Of a stretch of DNA of 64,000 nucleotides, positions 46,025-55,979 are shown one piece after another. The position numbers were made by a program, and so were the translations under genes. A model generated the notes under the pieces. It was not told where the DNA came from and made no database searches. It saw nothing but the letters and a program-made list of their open reading frames with translations. The DNA is from Rhipicephalus microplus (taxonomy: Eukaryota; Arthropoda; Arachnida; Ixodida; Ixodidae): positions 78,386,987 through 78,450,986 of the forward strand of contig NC_134707.1 of NCBI RefSeq assembly GCF_043290135.1. Reading direction: 5' to 3'. Within the stretch, counting starts at the first letter, position 1. Every line of letters starts with the position of its first letter.

Positions 46025-47905
46025 TTACGAACAACGCGCAATAAATGGCTTCATGCGCAACACATGAACGACGTCCGGCCTCAGCCGTGTGCTGCTCCGT
46101 GCATGGGGTGTTGAGTCCGGAACCACTTCGTAGTTCACGTCACTGACGCGGCGTAACACTTTATATGGGCCAAAGTACCGGCTCAGCAACTTTTCACTAA
46201 GGCCACGGCGGCGGATGGGCGTCCACACCCAAACTTGATCTCCGGGGCTGTAAAACACTTCTCTGTGGCGGGTATTATAGCGTCGTGCGTCTGCCTGCTG
46301 TTGCTGGCCGATGTGCAGTCGCGTGAGCTGCCGGGCTTCCTCGGCACGCTCTGCGAATTCTTCAGCGTCTGTTGCCAACTTGTCTTCGTCCTGACACGGT
46401 AGCATTGAGTCTAGCATGGTCTGCACTTCGCGGCCGTAGAGAAGCCGAAATGGCGTAAATCGCGTGGTCTCTTGCACGGCGGTATTATACGCGAAGGTCA
46501 CGTAAGGCAAGATCCGGTCCCATGTTTTGTGCTGTACGTCGATGTACATTGAGATCATGTCTGCGAGGGTCTTATTCAGTCGTTCAGTAAGTCCGTTGGT
46601 TTGCGGGTGGTACGCAGTTGTCCTTCGGTGTCTGGTGTTGCTCAGTTTGAAAACTTCGTCCGTAAGCTGCGCCGTGAATGCCGTCCCTCTGTCCGTTATT
46701 ACACTGGAAGGAGCACCGTGTCGTAACACGATGTGGCGCATGAAAAATTGTGCTACCTCAGAAGCCGTGGCTCGTGGGATCGCCTGGGTTTCAGCGTAGC
46801 GTGTCAAATAGTCGGTCGCGACGATCACCCATTTGTTGCTGTCCGCAGACATAGGAAAAGGCCCGAGAATGTCCATGCCGACTTGGTCGAACGGCGTGCA
46901 GGGTGCTTCAATGGGCTGAAGCAAACCAGCTGGCTTAACAGATGGTTGCTTTCGGCGCTGACATTCCCGACAGCTCTTCACGTACTTCTTGACGCTTGCC
47001 GAAAGTCCTGGCCAATAGTACCTCTCACTCACTCTGGCAAGTGTTCGTGAGTAGCCCAGATGACCGGATGTGGGTTCGTCATGGCAAGCGAAGAGGACGT
47101 CGTCTCGCATGTCTCGAGGAACCACCAGGAGGTAGGCACGGTTGTTCGAACGAGCGTTCTTCTTGTACAGCACACCATCTCGAAGGCAGAACGACGGCAA
47201 CGAGCGGAATAAATGACGTGGTATGATTGTGTCCTGGCCCTCTAAATGATCGATTATCGGACGAATCTCTGCGTCATCCCGCTGCCGTTTACTCAAGTCT
47301 GATGAGCTAATGGCGCCCAGGAAGCCTTCGTCTTCCTCTGCTTCCTGACTGCCGACATGAAGGGGCGCGCGTGACAGTGTGTCAGCGTCTTCATGCTTAT
47401 GGCCGGACTTATGGACGATGGTGACGTCAAATTCCTGCAGCCGCAAGCTCCACCGTGCTAGCCGTCCTGAAGGGTCGCGCAGGCTTGCCAACCAGCAGAG
47501 GGCGTGGTGGTCCGTCACTATCTTGAAGGGACGACCATAAAGGTACGGGCGGAACTTGGTGATTGCCCACACGACTGCGAGGCACTCTTTCTTCATAGTG
47601 GAATAATTCGCCTCAGCACGCGATAGAGAGCGGCTGGCGTAGGCTATCACTCTTTCGATGTCTTCTTGACGCTGAACGAGCACTGCACCGAGCCCAATGT
47701 TACTAGCGTCGGTATGGACCTCCGTGTCAGCATCATTGTCGAAATGAGCGAGAACGGGTGCTGATTGCATGCGCTGTCGCAGCTCATCAAAAGCTGCTTG
47801 TTGCTCGTTTTCCCAGACAAACGGTGTGTCGTCCCTTGTGAGACGACTCAGAGGTTCTGCTATCTGTGAAAAGCCATGAATGAATCGGCGATAGTAGACG
47901 CACAA
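46025..47905 (-). pseudogene. Gypsy pol, RNase H and integrase part
   Basis: A long intact stretch of 626 codons, but detached from RT by a frame break. It begins in the RT connection (VYYRRFIHGFSQIAEPL), then RNase H (EVHTDASNIGLGAVLVQ, KECLAVVWAI, TDHHALCWL, ADTLSRAP) and an integrase zinc finger with H-x-H and C-x2-C (HDEPTSGHLGY, SCRECQRRK). The integrase core follows with D, D, E catalytic positions (VGMDILGPFP, VITDRGTAFT, TNGLTERLNKTL), then a C-terminal segment with a GPYKVLRRV motif. It ends at a TAA 8 residues after RMKPFI. Confidence 0.9.
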
Positions 47906-48663
47906 ACCGAGGAAGCGCCGGACGGCTTTCTTATCGACAGGAGCTTGTCCGGATCAGGACGGATTCCTTCGGCGCTAACTACATGTCCAAGAAACTTTAG
48001 TTCTTTATAGCTGAAGTGGCACTTCTGCGGCTTTAGTGTGAGGTCCGCCGATCGGATAGCCTCCAGCACGCTGCGCAGGCGCTGAAGGTGCTGCTCGAAC
48101 GTGGCAGAGAAGACCACCACATCGTCAAGGTAGACAAGACAAGTCTGCCACTTCAGCCCTGTGAGGACAGTGTCCATCATTTGCTGGAAAGTCGCCGGCG
48201 CTGAACACAAGCCGAAAGGGAGTACTCGAAATTGGTATAGGCCGTCTGGAGTCACGAAGGCTGTCTTTTCGCGGTCTCGCTGATCTACCTCGATTTGCCA
48301 GTACCCGCTTTTGAGATCGAGAAAAGTGAAATAATGGGCACGACGAAGTCTATCTAGCGAATCGTCGATACGCGGTAGCGGGTACACATCCTTTTTGGTC
48401 ACGTTGTTAAGCTTTCGGTAATCGACGCAGAAGTGTAGCGACCCGTCCTTCTTTTTGACAAGCACGACTGGAGATGACCACGGGCTGTTGGATGGTTCGA
48501 TAACGCCATCGTCAAGCATCTCGCGAACTTGCGTACGTATCGCTTCACGTTCTTTAGCCGACACGCGGTAGGGGTGCTGGTGTATTGGGCGTGCGTCCTC
48601 GTACGTGATGATCCTGTGTTGAGTGATGGCCGTCTGGCGGATTTTGAGCAACTTGCGAAGCAA
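47860..48663 (-). pseudogene. Gypsy pol, reverse transcriptase part
   Basis: Contains the RT domain: VIEPSNSPWSSPVVLVKKKD, FCVDYRKLNNVT, TFLDLKSGYWQIEV, FRVLPFGLCSAPATFQQMM and catalytic YLDDVVVFS. After DPDKLLS the frame is lost and ends in a spurious tail; the neighbouring frame resumes at the connection region. Compared with related elements the join near 47940 looks like a small deletion of roughly 25 nt rather than a single-base slip, but the exact size is inferred. Confidence 0.9.
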
Positions 48664-49760
48664 GACCTGAACTCGAACAAGAGCGCTCGCAGCGCAGTCT
48701 GGTTATCGGTGGACAGATCAGGATTGATGTCAATGTTGCTCATTGATGTGTCTGCGTTATCCACTACCTCTGACGTGAGACAGTTGGTTACGTTTGCTAC
48801 TTCGTGGGCAAACGCTATCGAAGTGCCACGGAAAAGGTGTCGATGCTCGTTGCTAAAGTTGGTAACGAGCAATTCAGATCGGCCGTCACGAACGTGTATT
48901 ACACTTCTCGCTACACATATGCCTTGCTGCAGGAGGTGTTGTAAATTTGTCCCGGCCACCACATCGCCATCGCTCAAACCACAGCATGTTACGTCGACTA
49001 GAACACTGGCTCGGGGAGGAAGCGTCACGCTCTGTTCAGAAATACGGAGTACGTCGACACACATTCCGTCATCCTGCACGTTGATTGCTCGCTGGGCTGA
49101 GAACGTGACGCGGCGCTCTTGCAGATCAATGATAGCTCCATTTTCCTGTAGAAAATCAGCTCCCAGAATGACGTCACGGGAGCATTCACGTAGAACAAGG
49201 CAGCTTGCTACGAATGTGTACCCTTGAATCTGTACTCTAGTTGTGCAGGCACCCAGTGGAGTAACGACATGGCCACCAGCTGTCCGAATCTGCGAGTTAT
49301 GCCATGGTGTGATTACTTTCTTCAGCTGCGTTGTCAGTTTCCCGCTCAGTATGGAATAGTCTGCGCCGGTGTCCACTAACGCATTAACTACACAACCATC
49401 AATTGTTACTGCTTTGTCGAGTGAAAGCCGGCTATCTTTTGCAGCAGCAGGTGATGTCGGACCAGTTTCTGTACAGTTCTGCGTCAATAGGAGGTCTTCA
49501 GCGCTTCGACGTTCAGCGACCCCGCCCCCAGAGGTCGCTTCGGCTAGTTTTCCCGGCGGGGGCTGGGAGATCGTGCGGTAGAATACCGCTGGGGCGTTGA
49601 TGAAAATCGCCTCGGTGATGGCGAGCGCGACTGGCGCCCGGCAGACGGTGGTGCATGCTGCTGGGAGAGGTAGTTTTGGATGTCGCGTGGTCTCTGACCG
49701 TAGCGGGGTGGCGGCGAGTACGCAGAGAAGCCGCGAAGCCCAAGACGGCGATATGGGCAC
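48640..49760 (-). pseudogene. Gypsy pol, protease part
   Basis: A retropepsin-type aspartic protease with the catalytic ALVDTGADYSIL motif and the downstream VILGADFL motif. It is reached from gag by a -1 frame change, as in many Ty3/gypsy elements. The overlap with gag spans about 49544-49760. Near 48640 a one-base loss (SCSK to KIRQT) shifts the frame before RT, so protease and RT are no longer joined. Confidence 0.85.
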
Positions 49761-50992
49761 TGGCGGTACAAGTGATCAGCTTCTCCGCAGTGAAAGCACA
49801 GAGGCCGGCGATCAGGTGTGCGCCAAACATCAGACTTTCGAGGAGACGTGCGCCGATCGTCGATGTACTGAACTGGTTGCACTGAACGATGGGCGACAGA
49901 AGCACCAGGGACAAAGGGCAGGGGCGGTGGCGTGTACGTGCCTTCGTAGTACGGTATGTGCTGCGCTGACTGTAGTGAAACAGCAGGAACAGGATGGACG
50001 AATAATGGCGGCGTTGCAGCAGGGCGTTTCAAGGCTTCCGCGTAGGTTGTCTCACGGCGGTATTCAGCAGGAGCTGGCACAGCTGTATCATGAGGCAAGG
50101 TGTCCCGGAGGGCTTGGTGCAGCTCATCCTTGATCACAGTTGCAATAGAGTTGACTGTAGGATGAGGTGTTACACCAGCCTTTTGTTACTCTCCACGTAC
50201 TATATCACGGATGAGTTCACGTAGACAGTCGTTGTTGGTTCTAGTGGCGGTGAAAATGTCGGCAGTAGACATGCCACTGACTTGCCTGTCGTATTGGTTG
50301 GATCGCTGCTGCAGCATTTTTTCCATTGTCACGGTCTCGGACAAGAACTCCGCGACCGTCTTCAGAGGACTTCGCACGAGGCCGGCAAAAAGCTGGTCCT
50401 TGACACCGCGCATCAAGTGACGCAACTTCTTGTCCTCAGTCATTCTTGAATCGGCCCGTCGGAAGAGGCGCGTCATGTCTTCGACGTACGCGGTCACAGT
50501 TTCGTTTGGCGACTGGACGCGGGCAAGAATAGCTCGTTCAGCTCTTTCTTGGCGGTCAGTGCTGGCATATGTCTGCAGAAGTCTACGAGAGAATTTGGGC
50601 CACGTCGTCAGCTGCTCCTCCCGATTTTGATACCACGTGCGAGCCGCGTCTTCGAGATAGAAGTAGACACGACCCAGTTTCGCCGCGTCGTCCCACTGAT
50701 TCAAGTTGGCTACGTGCTCGAAGTCCGCCAACCAGTCCTCAACGTCTTCGCGCTCCGTATCATGGAACGTCGGCGGTGCCCGTGGGCTTTCCAACGTATA
50801 GCGGTACGGCGACGGGCTTCCCGTGCCGGTTGCCAAGGTTTGTACCAAATGGCTGGTCATGTTTGTTGACGTGGTGGGAGCAGTATCGTTGACTTCCGGA
50901 GGCAATCCCCTGATTCGGTGGCTGGTCCGATGCACGGGAGTGTTGACTGGCACTGGACTCGTATTACGGCTTCCTGGGGGGGTCTGCAGCAT
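49544..50992 (-). pseudogene. Gypsy gag, interrupted by one in-frame stop
   Basis: One continuous frame of about 482 codons, broken only by TAA at 50186-50188. Before the stop are capsid-like helices (VEDWLADFEHVANLNQWDD, YFYLEDAARTWYQN, FSRRLLQTYAS). After it a CCHC knuckle (CFHCGEADHLYRQC) and an Arg/Ser/Pro-rich tail (RSPSPRR) follow. The ATG lies 31 nt inside the 5' LTR. Whether the TAA is a mutation or a readthrough site cannot be told here; mutation is simpler. Confidence 0.85.
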
Positions 50993-51023
50993 CCGTGAGG
51001 CTACCCAGCACCTTCCACCAGTT

Positions 51024-51190
51024 TGTCACGATGAGTCACAAGTACTGGGGGATTTATTGAATGACCGGGTAGCTAGCTCTAGGACGATGCGTCAGTCGTG
51101 GCTGGCTCTCGAGCAGAGAAGAACGCGATCTTCTTTTTTCCTCCAGATTTAGAGCCGCTCTTGCTGCCAACCCACTACGTGCTTGCGGCA
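51024..51190 (-). repeat. Gypsy 5' LTR
   Basis: Right-hand copy of the LTR (TGTCAC to GGCA on the plus strand), about 98% identical to 45627-45794. On the element strand it would hold promoter and R regions. I see no canonical TATA box inside it. Confidence 0.9.
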
Positions 51191-53886
51191 ATATAAATAC
51201 AAAGCACCTTTCTTTAAGGGTTAGTCTATATATGAATGAAAAAGAGCCCTCAAAAATAAAAACAAGTGCAACAGAACACTGCATCAAGGTGGTTAAGCAG
51301 TGAAGCTGGCAGATGTCATCCACATTCCTTTATCATTGGGTACGAACAGGACAGTTGACTAAAGTCGGTGACAAATAATGTTTGGTTGTCTGTCTGAACA
51401 TTTTAGCGAGCGTTTGACACCGGTGTGTTGTCTTCTTCATTATTAGTTGAGAAGTGGTAAGTAGGAAGACTTGCCCAATTTATGAGGCACGCACGTTTCT
51501 GCCGGTCGATCGCATTTTCATTATTATCTGCGGACAGTGGAGCAATGAGGAAGCCGTGGTGTAAACCTTTTTTTTAGGGGTGTAGCTCCTTCTGGTGTCA
51601 CTCGTTCATATCCTGTTATTGTTTATAGCTGCCGGTGACACATACCCGAGAGAGCGCGCATGTGCTACAGGGGATAGACTTTTAGAGACGATGCTCCTTA
51701 AGCCGTGGGTCATGCGTCCTCGATATATGTAGCAGGTAGCTAGTTTAGTTCTTGGGATGTCGAAGGTTCTTAAGCCATGGGTCGTTCTTTCTCGATGCAT
51801 GTAGTAGGTAGCCATCTCTCATTTTGTTCTTGGAATATGCGCTAGATGGCTGTGCTTGTATGTAATCAACATATGATGAAACGAAGCGAGATTGTGGTGC
51901 TTGGACTGTTCACTAGCTGGATGGGCTTACGAATAGACAGACGGACAGACGAACGGATGGACAGATCGACCCACGGTTGGACGGACGGATGGATGCATGA
52001 GCGGACGGACGGACGCTTCGCCTCACTCAATAATATACATTCGATGAGTATGCTGTGATTTTTTTGGCACTGAAGAATTTAAATTAATGAGGTGTAAACT
52101 GTAAATCCAGCACGAAAGTATTTTATTCCGGAGTCCACTGAGATTTGACTGACGCCTAGTACTGCGGGCTCCTTCCGTCGTGTGGAAGGCCCATAAGGGC
52201 GCGCTTCGTGTCTCGGGCAGATCCTGCTACTCTCAGCAGCTAGATGAAGTCGTGCACGTTAAATGTTCAAAAGACATCTTGACATGGATCAGCTTACAAC
52301 TGACACCCTTTCTCATTTGCAGGGAAGCGATATGCAGCGCCAAGGCGGCTTCGCTCGTTTCAGCGGCTGCATTGCCCCACGTTTGCTCCATTCTTTTGTT
52401 GTTCCTGTTGTTGCGTCCTCATTTGTTGCATCCGTTTGTTGCATTTAGCGGCTGTGTAGCATCATTTGGTTCAGTTGTGCCGAAAGGGTTAGCTGCTAAG
52501 CTTACTTCACATAATATTGAAATCTGTTGCTGCCGCGAGCGTTTGTGCGCACATGTGGTGAAAACGTTATCATTTTTTAACGTGTGGACGCTGCCATAAC
52601 CAAAGACTCTTTTATACAATGTAAGTCTTAGTACTGTGCTAGTGTTCTGTCTGAAGGCACTGGCGGATCTCGCAATAAATACACCCGTTTTCCAGTTTTT
52701 ATGCATTGTTTCTTGGGTCTTAGGCTGTTAAGTCGCAAATGATAAGTGGACACTTGTTTGTCAAAAGGTGAACAACTTTGTTGCCATTTTCACTCCCCGG
52801 AAATGTACTTTTTATGTTATTCTTACATAATAGTGCTCTAAACCTTTCGTCCTCCAATACTCTTTCGGCGATTCGTATTCCCTTAATGACTATTTATGGC
52901 TCCAATCATTTTTACGTCTAAGAGATTTGGCATGAATACAATGCGACGTCCAAGACATTTGTGAAATGCATATGGGTTATATATAGTGATTTCATGTAAT
53001 ATATTTATTCGATGTGACAAAAGCGTCATCGCTTGTTATTGCACAATAAGTGAAAAATCGCCAAATTTAGGCAGTCATAAATTACTGTCTAAATGCGCGA
53101 CCAGATTTTGCTCCTTGATATTCAGTTGACGTTTTAATGTCTATACCAGGCTTCTATCGAAAAGAGATGAAGTGATTTGACAAGCACTTGGGCAGGGTGT
53201 CAGGAAGCATGTCGTTAAAAAAATAAGTGTAGTGGTACAGCACAGTGTCACGCATAAATTGTCGCAGTGAGTGCCTGACAAAGGAAGCTTATATTAGAAG
53301 CTTGACATTCGCATTTTCTTGGTAACACACACATAAATAAAGCTATTACGCCATCAATTACAAGTAAAAGCCGCCACAAAACAGATACTTTTGTGTTATA
53401 CAGTTTCGTGAAGGAGATTGTTGTTTTCACCGGCCATCCGAAAACATTATAAAAGGGAACTCCGATGACACTTTTATAGTCGCCAATTTCAACAGACTTT
53501 TCAAAATATGTTGTTTTGCAATTCACCAGCAATACGTGCCGAATTATACCAGAGTAGCTCATTTGGTTTTATATAGCACGAGTTTATGGCATCAGAAGTG
53601 GTAGCCAATTGCGCAATTGCCTCTTTATACGAAGCCTCCCCCCCCCCCTTGTATGTAATGCATCGTTTCTACCCCTTTCCAACTCCAAGTGCAGCAGAAG
53701 ATGGACGCAGCGCGTGCGTTCTTATTCGTGTTGGCGCGGCTCGACGCTACCGACAGGGAGCATGTCAGCTACTTTATGCGCCGTTTGGTCGAAATCAAAA
53801 GGCGACGATTTCGCGTCTGAAAACATCGGCATCATGATTTTCTCACGAATGAAGAATCCCGTGTGCTACGTCGGCATGTAGTGCAT
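51191..53886. other. Gene-poor stretch, including the displaced upstream side of the chitinase-like gene
   Basis: Begins with the second ATAT duplication; before the gypsy insertion this sequence adjoined 45626 and so could hold upstream regulatory DNA of the chitinase-like gene. It includes a 72-bp tandem duplication near 51690-51840 (CTTAAGCC start), the GACGGACG repeat at 51811-52075 and a CACCGGCCATCCGAA repeat at about 53428-53480. No gene recognised. Confidence 0.45.
51811..52075 (+). repeat. Dispersed repeat with GACGGACG core, second copy
   Basis: The left arm (GCCATCTCTC, TTCTTGGAATATG, CATATGATGAAAC, GTGGTGCTTGGACTG), degenerate GACGGACG/GATGGAC core at about 51935-52015 and right arm (CTTCGCCTCACTC, GATGAGTATGCTG) match 17599-18010 in order. 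The core is shorter here (about 80 versus 240 bp). Confidence 0.72.
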
Positions 53887-53899
53887 TTCATTGCGACAT
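53887..53899. repeat. Target-site duplication, 5' flank of LINE B
   Basis: TTCATTGCGACAT, repeated exactly at 59617-59629. Confidence 0.88.
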
Positions 53900-54254
53900 G
53901 ATCTCGGCTGATTCTTCCTCCGTGAGAGGGGGGCGGATCACCGTCGAGAGCAGTCGCACCTCACTTCGGCTCCGCCAATTTTCGGCCCTCGCGTCGGTCC
54001 TTTCGACCCTATCCGGATAATTTCTTCACGGGTGGCTGGAGCACATTGTCTGGATTTCTTCGACACCCACTTTATTGCGAAACTCGCCCGGGGTGGCCCG
54101 GGAGAGCTTTCGAAAGCCTTCGACCACGCCGTGCACCGACCTAGGCCTCTTAGGCCTAGCTCGAGTGCGGCCGCCTGCACATCAGCTGACAGACGGAGCG
54201 ACCGCCCGGCCGCCCGCCGCTGCCTCGTCGCCCATCTCCTAGCTGTCCACCGCT

Positions 54255-55979
54255 ATGGAGTATATTGTCGAAGGACAGGACGTGTCCCCCGAGGAACTCT
54301 CGGACGAATCCTGGCAGTCGCCAGGCCTCCGCGCCCAAGAGCAACGCCGCGCAGCCTTGCGCCTTGCCACCGCCGCAGCTAAGCCCACCACCACGCCGGC
54401 TTCTCTGCCCTCGTCGAAGCGGGTAAATACATCGCCTCCGCAGCACCGCCGCCGCGCTCCGCTCCCTCGTCTCCCGGCGGACACGATTCACATCGTCGGC
54501 CGCCCAAAAAGCCCCGTAGAACTCACCAAGCTACAGCCTTGGCACTTGTACACCGCCTTGCTGCAAGCAGCGTTCCTGCAAGACCTCCCGCCCGCATCTC
54601 GCGACACGGTGCGGATCCACCCCGTCAACAACACTTTTACGCTCAGCGTCGCGGACTCGGCTCGTGCACAAGCATACCTCCGCATCACCTCCCTCACGGT
54701 TTCCGGCAACACTTTCACCGTCCACCTTTACGCCCCACCGCCAGACGATGCCCTCAGGGGCATACTGTACCACGCCTTCGACGACTTCACGGACCAAGCC
54801 ATCCTTGAAGACCTTCAGGCAAGCAATCCTACCCTCTCTGTTGTGAGCGGCCGCCGCATGGGCAAGGCCCCTCACATCTTGGTCACCCTCATGGAGCCGA
54901 AACTACCGCGGTGGATCTTCTACCACGGTGTCCAGCTTCGCCTCCTTCCGTTCCGCAACAAGGTGGAAGCCTGCTACAATTGCCGCTCGACCGGCCACCG
55001 GACCGACGTGTGCCCCAAGCCGCGGCAGGAGCGGTGCCATCGGTGCGGCGCTGCTCACCCCACACCGCCCGAAGGATCGCCACCCACTTGCAACCCCCGC
55101 TGCATCGTCTGCAATGGGAATCACTCCACGTACAGTTCCAACTGTAAACACCGCTACGTGCAGCGCCCTCAACGCCAGAAGGCCCCGGCACCTGACACAC
55201 ACCCCCCGCCACAACAGCCTGTTCCGCCCGCAGCGGTAGGGCGCTCTTCCCAGCAAGCAGCAAGTGGTCCCTCACCAGCTCCACCGCCCAAGTCGGTTAC
55301 TGCCTCTCCGCCCCCCGTACCAGCGGTGCCTAAACCCACATCACAGCCCATGAATTCGACATGGCCCCGCGGCGCCCCCGGCTTGCCCTCGGAGCCGCAG
55401 GTTGTTGCACTGCAGCAAGAAAACGCCTCCCTCCGACAGCAGGTCACTGCACAAAGCGCTCAAATTGCAGCTCAGAAGACCCAAATTGATTCCCTCCAAG
55501 CGAAACTGCAAGCTCTTGAAGAGAAGCTGGAATCAGCCATCACAGTGAAATCCTCTCTGCCCTCTACCATTTGCTCCTCCTCCGACATGGACGTTCAGAC
55601 TCCCGAAGGATGCACTGGCAAGCGCCGTCGACCCAACACTCCCCTTGAATCTCTTCACTTTTCTGAAGAGGTCCAGGTATCCATCAAGACGGCCTTGGTG
55701 GATCTTGAAGAGCGGTTGGATAGCCGCTTCAACTCCGTCCACCAGCTTCTCACTGCACAGCACGAAGCTCTAAATTCCCTGCGCACAGACTTCGCCGCCT
55801 ACCCCCCCGCCACGTCCTTCCAATCTCTACAGTCAACAGTTGATAGCCTACAAACTGCCATGCTTGGAAGCATCCGAGCAAAGCTACCCCTCCATGCCCG
55901 CACCACCACCTCCTCCGGCGCCGCCCGAACCTCGCAAACACCGGTCGAGGCAACATCTTCCGCTGTTAAAAATGGCTGA
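54255..55979 (+). CDS. LINE B ORF1: gag-like RNA-binding protein
   Basis: Intact 574-residue ORF1 protein. The N-terminal part is Ala/Pro/Arg-rich, and a globular region runs from about 78 to 235. Three zinc knuckles follow at about 240-297 (CYNCRSTGHRTDVC, CHRCGAAHPTPPE..C, CIVCNGNHSTYSSNC), then a long Pro-rich linker (about 305-370). A coiled coil comes next at about 380-430 (VVALQQENASLRQQV, QKTQIDSLQAKLQALEEKL), and a second helical region near the C terminus. The coiled coil should support self-association. Unlike ORF1 of element A it has no Arg/Ser-repeat region. Its stop TGA overlaps the ORF2 start (ATGGCTGA). Confidence 0.92.
   Translation: MEYIVEGQDVSPEELSDESWQSPGLRAQEQRRAALRLATAAAKPTTTPASLPSSKRVNTSPPQHRRRAPLPRLPADTIHIVGRPKSPVELTKLQPWHLYTALLQAAFLQDLPPASRDTVRIHPVNNTFTLSVADSARAQAYLRITSLTVSGNTFTVHLYAPPPDDALRGILYHAFDDFTDQAILEDLQASNPTLSVVSGRRMGKAPHILVTLMEPKLPRWIFYHGVQLRLLPFRNKVEACYNCRSTGHRTDVCPKPRQERCHRCGAAHPTPPEGSPPTCNPRCIVCNGNHSTYSSNCKHRYVQRPQRQKAPAPDTHPPPQQPVPPAAVGRSSQQAASGPSPAPPPKSVTASPPPVPAVPKPTSQPMNSTWPRGAPGLPSEPQVVALQQENASLRQQVTAQSAQIAAQKTQIDSLQAKLQALEEKLESAITVKSSLPSTICSSSDMDVQTPEGCTGKRRRPNTPLESLHFSEEVQVSIKTALVDLEERLDSRFNSVHQLLTAQHEALNSLRTDFAAYPPATSFQSLQSTVDSLQTAMLGSIRAKLPLHARTTTSSGAARTSQTPVEATSSAVKNG

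Larger units (their letters stand above)
45627..51190 (-). mobile_element. Ty3/gypsy LTR retrotransposon, nearly complete but coding-defective
   Basis: A 5,564-bp element on the minus strand with 168-bp (left, 3') and 167-bp (right, 5') LTRs, gag, protease, RT, RNase H and integrase in Ty3/gypsy order, a polypurine tract, and ATAT flanks. No envelope-like frame lies between integrase and the 3' LTR. The LTRs differ by three substitutions and one T indel, so insertion is fairly recent. Gag has an in-frame TAA and pol two frame breaks. The 31-nt leader begins AACTGGTGGAAGG, which I could not match to a tRNA primer. Confidence 0.92.
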
